Source: Mortierella alpina
Lineage: Eukaryota > Mortierellomycota > Mortierellomycetes > Mortierellales > Mortierellaceae
Direction of reading: 5' to 3'
DNA: 64,000 nucleotides
NCBI GenBank assembly: GCA_029449245.1
Contig: JANATF010000004.1
Coordinates: 2,170,001 to 2,234,000 of the forward strand
The translations under genes were made by a program, and so were the position numbers. Of the stretch, positions 11,915 through 25,778 are shown piece after piece (position 1 is the first letter of the stretch; every line of letters starts with the position of its first letter). The notes under the pieces were generated by a model. That model saw nothing but the letters and a program-made list of their open reading frames with translations, ran no database searches and was not told the DNA's origin.

Positions 11915-14900
11915 TATGATGAGTGCAGGTGCGTGGTGGATGGGTGAGGAGACTGAACCGAGGTTGAAACAAGAGTCGGAGCTGTAGAGGAGGGACAATG
12001 AAAGTGACAAAAAAAACCCAGAGGCAGCAACAACATCGAGTCCCTATTTATGCGAGCAGTTGTAGGAGATGCGAGGAGACGGTGGAGCTGTTAGTTAGGG
12101 CTCTCCTACCCTCTGCCGATAACAAGGGCGAAAAAGGAGGGGATCAAGGGGATGGACTGAATATCGGCAATTGCACGTTTCCTGATTTGTTTATTTGTTG
12201 TTTGCACCCGCCGTCTTTTTTCACATAAGCTCATGTAGGGCATATTTATTCGTCACTCTAAATAAAACGCTCAGAGCGCCAAGTACTGTGGTCCAACCCG
12301 GTCTAGTCCACAGCACGCCTCTCTTCCTGACCTTACATTCATGATCCTGGAAGCCCACTCCACTACAGGGCGCGTGCGAGTTACGACCTCGACTTAGTAA
12401 CGAGCACTTTTTTACCTGGACCGAGTAAGGCGAGACTGTAGTGGTGAAACCAGTAACGTCTGTGGCACTGTTCCCCTTTATTTTTCGCGCTTGAGAGCAC
12501 AAACCTGCGAGGTCCTCGACAGGTCCAGACGTCGGACATCTCCACTCGTACTTCAGATCGACTCTTGATGTGAGCCCATCTCTTAAAGGTTCTTTGCCAC
12601 TCAGCACTGCCTCATTTGTTCTGTATTATACTGTTATACTGTATGTACTGTGTACTGTAGTATGCATGCCGCAGCACCATGCAGGTCACCTTTTCATGTG
12701 CATGCATATATGCACGATATATTTTACTTATGTGGTGCCATGACGCGGCACCCTTAACTTAGGCTTAGTATAAAGTAGCAGTGGGCCTGTGGGAGCTTGA
12801 GAAGGTTGCCTTCTTATCAACCAACTTGCGCTCCACACAGGTAGGAACGTGCTGGATGAGCTTAGACAGCACCACGCATACATAAAGGCCTTCTTATCAA
12901 CCAACTTGCGCTCCACACAGAGAACACTTTACTAGAAGGGCCATCCAAACTATCTGAGAAAACAACCAACGAGAACCACCATGAACCCAAACTCGCGAGA
13001 CGAGGCGACCACTATAAGCGGACTGCCCTAGCCCTCCCACGATTCTATGACACCCCCTCGAACTTCCCACACCACACTTAGCCGAACCTGTAATTTCGAG
13101 CGCAAGCCCGCTTGACCGCATAGCTATCACTTGCTTTGGGTACTGAGGAGAAGCTCTTTCAAGAAATCGCGACTGCTACTTTTTACGAGATCCAGCTTGA
13201 CTTCACCAGGGATGCTCTCCTTGGAGAGCTGGTCCACTGCTCGTGTCCAGCTTGCTGTTTTCCGACGCTTAAGATGCTGCTGTAAGCATCTTGCACTGAT
13301 TCTTATTGAGAAGGATCCGATTAGGTTCATGAGCCAAGCTGCTATTTGGGAGGAAACGGATGATGCACCTGAGGACCTGGTGGAGTTTCAGGTTCTAGAA
13401 AGGAAGGGACCATAAGTCATGCGACAAAAGTGAAGTTTCAAGCAAAACAAAAAACCTGCTCAATATTAATGACTTGGCGAGGGCTGACTCCATAATGCAG
13501 CTGCGGGACGAAGATCGAGATATACTTGCCGATATGAAGCTCATACATGATAGGTTTCAATTCAAGGAGAGAGCGGCCACGCCTTTGGATCTCCATATGT
13601 GTACATGAAAACAACCGCACTGGCTCAAACTCAGGTTACGCGCGAACTTCTGGGATATTGCTAATATCCAAAAACTCCACATTCCATGCTACTCATTGAG
13701 ACTAACACTCACTGAGACCACCTGCCTAGTTAGAAATCTGGATAAAGCTGTTGCCTGGTTTCCTGTCTCTGGCTGTATTCATTGGTGCCTTCTTTTCGTT
13801 ACCACTGGCTTCGCAGCAATACGGTGCTGCCACTTGTGATCTGGCTAACTTTTCCATTTCTATTTAAACTCCTTCACATGGTCTACGTAACTTTGTTTGG
13901 ATTGTCTCACTCTGCAGTGAAAAAAACTATAAGACTACACGTTCCACCCTTAGGAGTGCTTATTCAATATTAGAGTCATGTTCTTTGGAAAGTTGGATAC
14001 AGTAGCGCAATAATTCTCCACGCGACTTTGATTTCTTGCCTTGATGTACATTTTCGTAGGCGAGAGTACAAACTTCGAGACTGCATTAGGGAGGAACGTC
14101 TTAGCCACTATTGACCTACCATGCGTCCATTCTCGGGCTTCTCTAACTTTGCTTCCACTCTGTTTCCATCCTACTTCATTCCACCCTGCTTCCATCCCGA
14201 TTCCTTCCTCCCTCGCGACAGCATGTCAATCAAAAGGCCTCTCAGATAGGACGAAAGGCACGTTCTAAGTAGAGGAGAATTTGTCCCAGCCCTTCTGCGG
14301 CAAAAAAAATTTGCAGAGGGGAAGGGTTCAGTGCTACAAACCTGTCATATGCATATGGTGGCATGTTGGTGTACGTACTGTTACTACCCCGTTAATTCAC
14401 CACACGCCAGGGCAACTGAACTTCATGCACACTGCGAACGCAACACTTCATGTAAGCGAATCATTGATACGTATTGTCTTAAAGCCATGTCTCTCGTCGC
14501 GGTCATAAACGTTACCTTTTCGCAGCATTTGGGATCGCGGAGCGTGCTGGACGTCAAATTCACAGGACTTCTACTATGATTCGATCTTTAGAATCATCAC
14601 TTTTTGACTTTTCCCAATGGCTAGCCTATGAAAAGCTAGGGTGGGAGACAAGGTCTTTTCTTTGAAGCCACTCAAGGATCTATCTACCCCTATTGCATGG
14701 ACGTGAAGCGATTTTGAAGGTGAAGGACGATGGAAAATGGGGATCGGTTATAATATGTACATGTACTGTACACTCCACTGTAGCATCGTGTGTTGACGAC
14801 ATTTCCTCTTGGTGTGTAGGGTGCAGATGCTTCTGCACGATCCCTTTGCTCCTGCGTTGATCATTGATTGACCCTAAAGAGGGTCCACGAACATCCTTAA

Positions 14901-15352
14901 CTTTGAACGTGTTTCTTGCTCGTAGAAAAGGGTGAAAACAATAGGGGCGGGAGCAGGCAAATGCTTGCCGGATGTGGTCAGTGGCCGAAGAAAGGGCGGC
15001 AAAAAGGAGAGTAGAAAGGAGGTCTGATCAAAAAGGGTAGTTGAGCGCAGCGCTCAGTCTCAAGAAACTCTATCTTGGAGACTGTTACTGCAATCCATAG
15101 AATCATCTCCCCCCCCCTTTCTCGCGCAATTGGCGCGTCGTGGAGTGCGGTGGCACGGCCATCTTCATCCCTGAATGTATTTATCCAGGCGGTTACTTCT
15201 CTTTGCAACGCCTTTTTCTTCATTCCCTCATTACTTAGGTTGTGTTGGTAGCATGCAGTAGAATAGACTCGAAAGTTCCTTCCCCATCGTCTTTTTTCAA
15301 AAACATCCATTAGCAAATCTCATTCCCAGCCACAAAGTTGGGCATTAGAACC
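11915..15352. other. gene-poor region with relic-like frames and a short direct repeat
   Basis: Across 3.4 kb I find no frame that can be tied to a family. The longest minus-strand frame (12221-12607) lacks an ATG start, and frames at 12728-13330 look like decayed coding DNA. A TATTTATG (CATAAATA on the coding strand) at 12045-12052 may be the TATA-like box of the upstream secreted-protein gene. From 13.4 to 15.3 kb the sequence is AT-rich with no repeats or RNA genes that I can see. Confidence 0.4.
12808..12920. repeat. 33-bp direct repeat, two copies 80 bp apart
   Basis: The 33 bases at 12808-12840 (core TCTTATCAACCAACTTGCGC) recur exactly at 12888-12920. The 47 bases between the copies are unrelated. 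This looks like a small local duplication inside a decayed region. Confidence 0.8.
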
Positions 15353-18300
15353 ATGATGCCATCCAGCCGATCCTCGATCCGCCTGGGATGCATTGCGGCC
15401 TTACTCCTTACGGGGATGGTAGCGCTTTTGAATCCTGCTATAGCAGATAAAGGATCTGCGACCATGGCGAACACTCCGGCCCTTGGAAAGCGTGGTGCTG
15501 ATCAGCACCACCATCACCAGGTGGAAAGTCAACAGCACCAAGCGTATTGGAGTCAGTCTGATAACGGAAAGAAAGAGGCAGGACATCATCACCACGTCTC
15601 TGCCACAAAGAAAAAAGTCAAGGGCATCCCTCGGGCATTAAATCTGCACAATCGTCATCGCCCTCACCGGCGAAAGCAAGTTCACCGCAAGAAGAAGACT
15701 CGCAAGAAGCCTATTGAGCACGAGGACAAAGAGTGCGGAAAACGTGGCGATGGTAAGATTGGACAGCCCCAAGCTCCTTAGGCCGCGATGATATTGATGT
15801 GAAAGATTCGTACTCACCGAGAGCCTCGATTGGTGTGTGTTGCTCCTGCGTAGCCTCTGCCAGTATCCTGGTGTGTAATAACCAGACGATCAGTGCCGTG
15901 TACTGTCCCAATGGCAAACTCCCTCATCCCGATGCCTGGGCAAAGGCTCTGGTGAAGAGGGACTTGCTCACTGCCTTGAATCACGGAAAGCATAGGCACC
16001 ACTCTCATGCTCACAAGCCGCACCATGATCATCATGACCACCATGACCGTCCTGCTTGCCGGCCCTCTGAAAGCCCTGAGGTTGCTTATACAGATGTCAT
16101 ACCCATGCACAAGCCCTGTCCTAAATCGGACCGAAAAGATATGGACGGAACATTCAAGCAACTGACGTGCCTAGATCAGGCTCTACTGTCCCCTTTATTG
16201 AGGCTGGGGGCTTTTGGCAAGGCAGCCATTAACGCAGTCGACCGTCATAACACGGACGGAGGCTGTAAGGACGAACACCATTGGCAAGACAAGTGCACTG
16301 ATGTTGGAACCTTCTGCGGCATTGATCTCTTTGGATGTAACTCCATTGACGACGGTCTGTACTACTGCGATGCCATTGGCAATGGCCCTCAACTTCTCGA
16401 GGTCTGTGACATTGGTGCATGCGTATCTCGCAAGGACAGAAACGGAGCTGCACACTGCGGTGATGATACCTGCACATGCGCTAAAACTGGCTATGTAAGG
16501 AAAAGCCGTTGCATGAAATCGAAAGTCGTGCCAAAACTACTATATTCGAACTATGTAGATGTCCTGAACTAACACTACCACTCACCTCGTTTCCTCGTGC
16601 CTGTTTTTTTCTAGATCTGCGGCTCCTCGTTCCCAAAAACATGCCGGCTCGACGAGAACTCGCTGTACTTCTGCACCACAGGCAGCAAACCCATTTTGCA
16701 TCAGAAATGCGCCGGAAGTAGTTGTTCCGCGGGTTCAGACGCTTGTTCCAAAGACCCCAGCGACACACAATGCCTGTGCCAAGCACCGGGGACTGTAAGG
16801 ACCTCATACATTATCGAGTGTCAGTTGCATCCAAGGGTTTATGCCAATCATAAACTTGACTATTCTCCAATGGTGTCAACATCGTGAATAGATCTGCGGC
16901 TCAGCGTTCCCTAAGAAGTGCGGTCTTACTTCTGGCGCACTCTATGTCTGCTCCGATAAGGGCGAACCCCCGAAATTCCTAGAGGATAATTCTGAGGAAT
17001 GCACTACCGAGGTGGACAGCTGCCTTTGCACGGAAATAGGCGATGTAAGTTCTTAGACAGCGAATGAATGATTACTTCCTACTGGTAGACCTTTCTGACA
17101 TCAGGCGTCCTCCTTGTCTTGAAAATTTTGGATTTATAGTTCTGTGGATCAAGGTTCCCATCCGAATGCAATCTTAGGTCAGACGCAGTTTACACGTGCC
17201 TTGTGATTGGCGACACCCCCATCCACAAGAAAGGGTGCCCTTCAGGAGTGTGCCCAAGCAACACACATGATTGTGAGGAAGATATTAACTGTGTTTGTCC
17301 AGGTGCTGGAGATGTAAGTTACAGCACTAAGGCTCTCCCGTTGTCTCTCTGCAGCGATGTTTTTAATCCCTTTTGTGTATTGGTTGTCAAACGTACCATA
17401 GTTTTGTGGATCGAACCTCGCAGACGACTGTGACCTCAAGCCAAATTCCATCTACAGCTGTGCTGGAAAGGGGGAACCTCCCGTTTTCAAGGAGGAATGC
17501 CCATCCGGCCGATGCCGTCGTAGCACAAATACATGCGTACCTGCCAGAAACTGCCTATGCAAGGAGAAAGGAACGGTACGTGTTTTGAAGGTTCATGATA
17601 TAGTGTACCCCATTCTCGAAACCAAAACGAAAAGCTCATTGTAGCGATACTGACTTCTTCTCTAGATTTGCGGTGCAACATTCGATGACTCTTGTGCTCT
17701 CATTCATAATGCACTGTATGAGTGCGCCGATGCCGGTATCCCACCCACCCTTCTCAAACTTTGCCCTTCCAAGGTTTGCGAAAGAGGAAAGAACGAATGC
17801 GGGGTGCTTGGCCCCTGTGTATGCAAAAGTTCTGGTCAGGTAAGGATATAAGACCTCAGTATTTTAGTACGCCCAGAGATAGAGCTGAGAACATAGAATC
17901 CAAAGTACTAACTATTGCTCGTTCTACGCTACGCTGTCATAAAAGATCTGCGGCGTCAGCTTTGACGCCGCGTGCAAACTAAATGCCACGTCGTTATACT
18001 ACTGCAAAGAAGCTGGTAGCACGCCCTCCGAGATAGAGTCCTGTGCATCCAAATCATGCCCTGCCCATGCTACCTCCTGCGATCCTGACCCGTGTCTCTG
18101 CAAGTCGTCTGGGCAGGTAAGGGCTATTTGCGGCTCATCACGACCAACTGTAGTTGCCGCCCTTTTTTAAGCGGCTGTCAACGTCTCCTGCTCCAAAAAA
18201 AATAGATTTGTGGATCATCTTTCCCAGGACAATGCGGATACAACAGTGCCTCTCTTTACTTCTGCAAGAGTGAAGGATCTAAACCTACATTCGTTCGTGT

Positions 18301-21300
18301 GTGCGACTCGAACATCTGTCCACAGAGTGCTTCGAACTGCGGAGTGAATCCGACTCCTGATCTTTGCCTGTGCAAGAACGGAAAGGAACAGGTAGGCAGT
18401 GTTACAGCCTTGCAGAGCAGTTTGAGAAAATGCGCGCTCATGGATTGCAGTCATGATACGTGCTAAAGACTTTCCTTTGATGGACATAGATCTGTGGGTC
18501 ATCGTTTGACGCCAGCTGCAACTTAGATCCTGACACCATCTATTACTGCTCCAAGACTCGTGACTCGCCAGTCGCGATCGAAAAGTGTAAGGTCGGCACT
18601 TGCAGTGGAAACGGGCACAACTGTGAGCGTCCTTTTACTTGCAGGTGTAAAGGCAAAGGAACGGTTAGTACTGCTACGTCAGCTCTGACTAATGTGTGCT
18701 CGAGTCGGTCACTCAATGCTGACACGTCCTTTATCGACTTCGTTTCTACGTCTCAGCCATGTGGCTCCGAGTTCCCGGCCGAATGCATGCTCGATCCTGA
18801 CACAAAATATCAATGCGGAGAAGCTGGCGACAGACCTCTTCCGATTGCCAAATTTCCGCCAGGGGGCTGTACCGAAACAGTCGATCCGTTCAAGAATGAC
18901 CCCTGCAAGTGCTTCAGAAACGGAACTATTTGCGGCTCATTGATGGTGAAAGATGGATGCACGCGTATCCCGATTATCGCCACTTCCGTTTACGAATGTG
19001 TTGATTCTAAGGATCCCATTGAAGTCACCCAATGCCTGCCTCCGAAGGTTTGCACCCAAACCTCCGAGGGAGCAACATGCAATGAAACTCCTTGTAAATG
19101 CAGTAGCGAGGGTGCGAAGGTAAGGATGGATAGTTTCCGAGTATATTGCTACGGGTGTTGGAGATACAATGAACGTAAAATCTCACTGCCTTCCCATTCT
19201 TCAGATTTGCGGAGCTGCAGCAGATCCGACTTGCGGCCTTGATCCCAAATCTACTTACCTCTGCACTGGAGGCAGCTTTGTTCAAAACAACACGTGTACA
19301 ACCGCGTGCGACTATACTGAAGGAAAGTGCTTCGACAAGTGCACGTGCCCCGCGGGCGGCTTGGTCTGCGGCAGCACGTTCCCTGGTTGCGGCCTGAACG
19401 ATCAATCCCTCTATTCTTGCGTCAAGGGCCGAAAGCCGGTTTTGCTGAGAGAATGCAAACCAGGTCAATGCATTTCAGGCCCTGCGCCCCCCATCACTTT
19501 CGCATATCCAGGCCCAGCTTCAGGCGAGTACCAGGATACCTGCGGACCGAATCCATGCTACTGCGATCCAGGCGAACAGTTGGTAGGTGTCTAAGGTTGC
19601 ACAGATCAAAAAATGCCCTGCACTAGGACCCCAGAGGCTCCTCTTAAGACTGATATTCTATTTTCCTGGGTGATTGTCTTTTTCAGGTCTGTGATAGTAT
19701 GTTCCCGGACGGTTGCAAACTGCAAAAAAGCTCCATCTTATCGTGCCCAGGAACAGGAGGCAAGCCTGTTCCAGTCGAGACATGCGACCCATCCGTGTGC
19801 ACGAACATCAACGGCACCGCTCAATGCAAACCCAGTCCTTGTAACTGCATTGACGCAGGATCTGTAAGATTCTAGGGACAGGTTTGTGCAGCACTGTGGT
19901 TTTAGAACTGAACGGCTCTGCTAACTACTTTCCTGCTTTCTACAGTATTGTGGCTCTTCTTTCCCAGAGGTGTGCCATTCCCCCCCCCAATACTGTCTAT
20001 TCGTGTTTGGAAGCTGGGGCGAAACCCATCCTTGCCACTTCGTGTGACCCTCAGCAATGTATCTCCAACGGCAAGAATGCCGAGTGCACGAGAGACCCAT
20101 GCAAATGTGCAACAACCAATGCTACAGTAAGTTATTAATGGCAAAGACTCGATGAGCTCAAGTGTCAGTGCAATGACAACCGTACTCATGAAGGACATGT
20201 GGCATTTTGCCACCATTACACTATTCTCTAGGTCTGTGCCAGTTCTTTCCCGATTTCATGCCGGTTGAAGACTGACGTGGTGTACTCATGCCCCACGATC
20301 GGAGAATATCCCATGGAGGTTGCAATTTGCGCACCCGAGAAGTGTATTGTCGTGGATGCTGTTGGGCAGTGCGACAAGAATCCTTGTCTCTGCAACTCTG
20401 CCGTTAATAGGGTAACATCCCTTGTGCCTCATGATTTACCTTTTGAACGACTCTGCAGATCGAGCGCATCCTCTGACCATGATCAATTTTTTACTCTGCT
20501 CTCTTCTCATAACCAGCTCTGCGGATCAGAGTTTCTTGAAAAGTGCGGCTACGTCGCTACAGCTATATACAGTTGCCCTGCTGCATTAGTCAAGCCCGTC
20601 CTAATAGAAGAATGTCCTTCAGGACTGGTGTGTGCCAACGAGCAGAGCGGTCCTACCTGCCACAGTGACTTTTGTCACTGCCACGATAGCGACATTGGCA
20701 AAAGCGTATGAATGATGGCACTCACTTGTTGCAATTTGCAAATGGTGCCTCACTCGAGACTAATACAGTTTATTCTGCTTTAGGTCTGTGGCAGCGCACT
20801 TTTTGATGGTTGCGAGTATGACGACAGTGTCATCTATACGTGCTACGCGGACGGCAATGAATGGGAGCCTATCAGGACATGTTCCCCAGGTGAGTGTATC
20901 GTGGTCGACGGCGTCCCCAAGTGCTCTAGGGATGACTGCATTTGCAAGGCCGATTCTGATGGAAAGGAGGTAAAGCAAAGAATAATCACTTCACGCGAAT
21001 GTTTTACCACCGCGTAGGATATCTCCTCATGCCTCTTCCTTTTTTTGCTGTAACCTGTGTTTTACAGCTCTGCGATACAAACTTCCCGCCCGTCTGTGGC
21101 CTTGTTGAAAGCTCTGTCTATGTGTGCACTGCTGGCGAACCTCCCGCACTTAAGGAATCCTGCCCTCCTAACAAGTGTGAGCACAATGCGCTGGCAGGCA
21201 CCGGTATCTGCAAAAACCCTCTCTGCAACTGTCCCGCCGGTGCAATAACTGTAAGCTGTCTGAAATGAACGGAGCTACAGTATGAACTTCTCAGTCCTGA

Positions 21301-24300
21301 TTATGCTGGCTCGGATCCTTTGCGCGCAACTGACCCCTGTTATGCATAAACGTAACTATTGATTGTCAATCTAGACTTGTAGCGCGGATTTCCCAGCAAC
21401 ATGCAACTACGATCCCAACTCCGTCTACACTTGTAGCGACCCCAAAAATCCAGCCAAGCTTGAGGACTGTAATCCTGCCACATGCATCTCGACTCCACCT
21501 ACTGCCCGCTGCAATGCGGATCCCTGTGCATGCAGGGCTGGAGACACAACGGTACGCAAAGGCTCCTCGTGGGGTAAACGTCTTCACATAAGCATCAAGA
21601 AGGACTATCTAACACCCTCCTTCCTTCGTTAGGTTTGCGGAAGCACTTTTGCCGAGACATGCATGCTGAAGCCAGAAGGCATTTACCAGTGCGAGGGTAA
21701 CAAGTACCCTGTTCTGATAAGCGAGTGCACGCCAACTGCATGCTATATTCTGAATGGTACCGCGTTCTGCGAAAGAGACGACTGTGTGTGCAAAGATGGC
21801 CAACAGACGGTAGGTTGAGCAGCTTGTTAAATAATGGATTGCGACATACTAGCTAATTAACTCATTCTTCGTAACACTGCTTCATTGGTGAGAATAGGCA
21901 TGTTATTTCGATTTCCCTGCTACCTGCGGACTCAGTCAAGATCCTCGGCAGGTATTGAAGTGTGACGGTCCAGGATCGAAGCCTGCCTTGGACATCAAAT
22001 GCTCAACAGGGTGTATCGTCGACGTGCCGAACGTTTCTTCGAAATGCAAACCGGATATTTGCGCGTGCGCTCCATATATGGCTGGCAAGCAGGTAAAGGC
22101 GACGAGAAAAGCATTTAAAAAAGCACTGCAGAGAATACCGGAATGCGCTTTGTTGACATATCTATCAACACGTATCTTGTGAGTAGGTTTGCGCAAGTCA
22201 GTTCCCCTCTGAATGTGGCTACTTGAGCGATAAGCTCTACTACTGTCCTGCCCAAGACGTGAGGCCTACTGTGCTCCAGGAGTGCACCCTTCCTTCTCAA
22301 TGCGTTGTGGACCTCGATACTGGCAGCTGTGTGACTCCAATCGATCCTTGCAAATGTCCAGCCGGAAAGGAACAGGTAAGAACGCGGATCTGTCCTGCAA
22401 GAGCATGACTGAAATTCAGCCAGAGTGTCGCCTCATCAAAGCTCTCACTCTCTTTCTCATTTTCTACTGATCAAACAGGTCTGCGGAACGGCATTCAATA
22501 GCACATGCGGATGGATCGACAACGCACTTTACGACTGCAAAGACCGAGTGGGACAAGATCCTATCCTTATCACCAACTGCACCCCACAAACATGCAATCC
22601 CAGCGAGACTACAGCTTCCTGCTCTCCGGATCCATGCCTCTGCAAGGAGGCATCAAGTGGCGCCTACTGTGGTTCAACTCTGCCTGCAGAATGCAACTTC
22701 GACCCCAATACGCTTTACGCATGTGTTAAAGAAGGCGTTCGTCCAGTTGAAGTTGCCAAGTGCGAGACAGGCACCTGTGATCCTTCGACGAGCTCCTGTG
22801 TGACTGATCCTTGCTCATGCATGACTAACAAGCCGGTAAGAAAAAAGACATGCTGAACGGAGTGGGAAGCTTGCCTTGTCGAGCAATTTTGTTTTTAACA
22901 TTTTTTTTACCCTTGATATACAGACGTGCGGCTCGGACTTCGATGCCACGTGTGGTCTCAATCCTAATGGGCTTTATAATTGTCCAGGTGTGGGAGAGAA
23001 GCCGGTCTTGGACAAGACTTGCTCAGCTGGCTGCGTCAAAGGCTCTGGTCAATGTACTCCCGATCCTTGCAAGTGCACCAAGACTGAACTAGTAAAGCCC
23101 AAATCACTATGTACCAGTGATGCCTTGTTATAACGCTCGGTTATTAAGTATCGAGAACTTGTTTATCTAGAAATGTGGATCCGCGTTTGATCCTTCATGC
23201 AGGCTCAATAAGGACACGCTTTACGAGTGCAAGAAGGCGGGTGATGACCCTCTGGTTAAGCAACAGTGTATCACTGGAGGCTGCGTTGCTGGAACAACAG
23301 CGTGTCAGCCAGACCCATGCAAGTGTGGAACTGCAGCTACAGTAAGTTTGCATTGAATTTTATCTAGAGGACATTAGTATGTCGAAAAGCTAGGAAAAGG
23401 AGCCTTAAACGTTGCCCATTACAATTAGACATGCGGCAAAGACTACCTACTTCGCTGCGGCTTTACTCCCTATACAATCTACACATGTTCAGGACAAGGT
23501 GCTACTCCGCAACCGAGTATCACCTGTGAGAGTGGCCTTTGTGCATCGGTTAATGGAAGTGCGATTTGTAAACCCGACTGCACCTGCAAGACCAACCTGG
23601 ATACAGTAAGTTGACCTGACGGTGGGGTTTTTTTGCTGCGATTCATAGAGTTGTTATTCATGACTTCCTTTACGTGCTCACATCGTTACTTGACAGTGTG
23701 GTATCGACTTCCCTGCAGATTGCGGTCTAAATGCGGACACACTCTTTACTTGCAACAACATTGGGGACACGCCTGTTTCGAAGGAGGTCTGTAAGCCTGG
23801 AGCATGCAAGGCAGGAACCCACCAATGCTTTATTGACCCGTGCGCTTGCAAGTCCATCGGACAGCTGTGCGGAAAGGATATTTGCTCAACCCTACGAGCC
23901 GACACAGTATATATCTGCAACAACGAAGGCGCCACTCCAGTCCCAAGCACAGTATGCCCTATCGGAAAATGCAATGGTGGCAAATGCGCACCGACAGAGG
24001 AGTGCTTGTGCACGCAAGATGGTCCTTTCTGCGGTGCTGAATTGCCTTGTCCTGGTTTGAATCCCGAACTTTATTATTCTTGTTCGATTGGAAAGAAACC
24101 GTTCCCATTTGGCTACTGCAAAGACAACAAGCCTACCAATGGCAACTGCCTCTGTAACGATGGCAATGGCGTAAGTGTGCTGTGCTTTAAAGCAAGCTAG
24201 TATTTCACTCCATTTGCACGCTGTGGATTAACCAACGGTCATGACCTCGACAAAATTACGACAGATGTGCTCCACTTATTTCCCGGCCGAGTGCGGCTAC

Positions 24301-24974
24301 GACCAGAACCAGGTCATGGGCTGTCCTCAAGGTAGAGATACCAAGCCTGTGACAGTGACCCAGTGTGGTGTGGGACGATGCACAAACCAGATCAAATGCG
24401 ACACTACCTGTAAATGCACGACCACCGCTGATGTAAGTTCCCAACTCTTTGCTTGAGTATACCTGTTTTGAGCCACGCAGCAGATGCTCATGTATTATCC
24501 CGCACAAATTCGTCATATGCATAGGTTTGTGGCAAAGAGTTCGATCCAGCTTGTAACTATGAGCAAGGCAGTACTTACAAGTGCTCTGCCGCTGGCGCCA
24601 TTCCGATATTGTACAAGAAGTGCGGTTCTGCGGACCTTTGCATACCTAATTTCAGTGGCGCTCGCTGTGTGGGAGAGTGCCAGTGCAAGGATGTTTATCC
24701 AGTAAGTACTCATTGACACAATAGTCCCAGCTGTTCCTCCATGAAGCTCTGATACGCAGTATACCGAACTGACTCGTTTTGTCTCTTCTACTTCCACTTC
24801 TCAACCTAGGCTTGTGGTGCGGCATTCCCCAGCCTCTGCGGATTCCAGGCCTCAATGATCTATCGCTGTGATTACGCAGGTGCCAGTCCTGAGTCTCCCC
24901 AGTCATGCCCAGTCCCCTGTAACCCTCAAAATGGACCTGATCGTTGTGGCATGACAGAATTTACCGGGCGCTAG
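15353..24974 (+). CDS. giant secreted His-rich / multi-module cysteine-rich protein, 30 exons, frame broken in exon 14
   Basis: The start is ATG 15353 with a signal peptide (GCIAALLLTGMVALLNPAIADK). Exon 1 ends 15752 and exon 2 is 15854-16494. The head is His-rich (HHHHQ, AGHHHH, HKPHHDHHDHHD) with Lys-Arg sites that could be Kex2-cleaved. About 34 modules follow, of 51-65 residues, pattern CGs-FP-C-LY-C-G-P-C-C-C-PC-C, usually 8 cysteines. Exons 3-30 begin at 16615, 16892, 17140, 17402, 17666, 17946, 18206, 18490, 18757, 19205, 19687, 19946, 20232, 20517, 20784, 21068, 21375, 21633, 21898, 22187, 22479, 22924, 23171, 23429, 23697, 24265, 24525, 24810. All module-to-module introns are phase 0 and 78-124 nt. 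Exons 11, 12 and 23 hold two modules and exon 27 three. Exon 14 has one base too many in a C9 run, so the gene as written is frameshifted; otherwise it would encode about 2,285 residues. There is no C-terminal hydrophobic tail, so secretion rather than anchoring is likely. I do not recognise the module family; a wall or matrix role is inferred. Confidence 0.82.
16289..24974 (+). repeat. array of about 34 eight-cysteine modules, mostly one exon each
   Basis: The module recurs with exon boundaries lying just before its first Cys-Gly (typically Ile/Val-Cys-Gly at the exon start) and just after a Gly-x ending. This gives symmetrical 0-0 exons of 153-195 nt. The DNA copies are well diverged, so the amplification is old. 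Four exons contain two or three modules without an intron, consistent with intron loss. Exon 4 encodes a short module with only six cysteines. Confidence 0.85.
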
Positions 24975-25689
24975 GCACAGTGGTCGTGGTCTAGGTCGTT
25001 GCATTTGATAAGAAGCGGTCGTCACTATGTCGAGGAAGAATACCGTTTTACATTTTATATATCTCACATCTTTGGGAATAAACGTATGCTCGTCCAGCTT
25101 GCAACAGACTTGAACATGCTGAGTATCAACAAAGGATGAGATTGGAGCTGTGGATGTCGCTGACATATCAAGCCTTCCCTCTCTGACAGGCCAACTTCCA
25201 CTGCTATGTCTAACTGACTATGTGCATGACTAATGATTCCTATTGTAGGAGCATACACCGTACAACGCTAAGTACCTAGCGGCGCGGGTCCTGGCTGTGA
25301 TAAACTCAATTCGGCTTGCCAAGAGGTCCCAGCTTTCATGGTAGTCTACAATCCTCTTTGTTCTTAGAGCAACCATACATCAAATTTACATCCACCAGGA
25401 GCTTTAAGATGTTGAACTTAGTAGCAAGTAGGCATGACAGTGCGCGAACCCGCAAGATGGACGAAGATCCCGAACTGGCATGTGTGAGCAACATTGAAAG
25501 GATCGGCAACAGCTGTGTTTCAAGAATAATTTAGGCACAGCAGCTTCCAAGACATTTCGTTCCCAGACCTTGGTAAGACAACCCTGGTAAATCTACAGAA
25601 TACATGTCAAACGCACGTACCCAGGATATTGTACTAAACAGGACACCCAAGGCTGTTTGCATCCATGATTAGACTTGGCCAGAAGGCCT
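24975..25689. other. intergenic, nothing recognised
   Basis: The stretch holds the 3' flank of the giant cysteine-rich gene and the upstream region of the polysaccharide lyase gene. Only short unsupported frames are present. Confidence 0.4.
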
Positions 25690-25697
25690 TATAAATA
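25690..25697 (+). promoter_or_regulatory. TATA box of the polysaccharide lyase gene
   Basis: TATAAATA lies 89 bp upstream of the ATG, a typical fungal promoter spacing. The assignment rests on sequence and position only. Confidence 0.5.
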
Positions 25698-25778
25698 CCA
25701 AATTCGTGCAGGTGTAGATTACAGCATTCTTTTTTAGCACCGCGACTTTTGCCCAAGTAATCTTCGATCCTCCAAGCT

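Noticed and set aside
12221-12607. 128-codon minus-strand frame
   Set aside because: It begins with GTG and not ATG, has no recognisable domain and lies in a decayed region.
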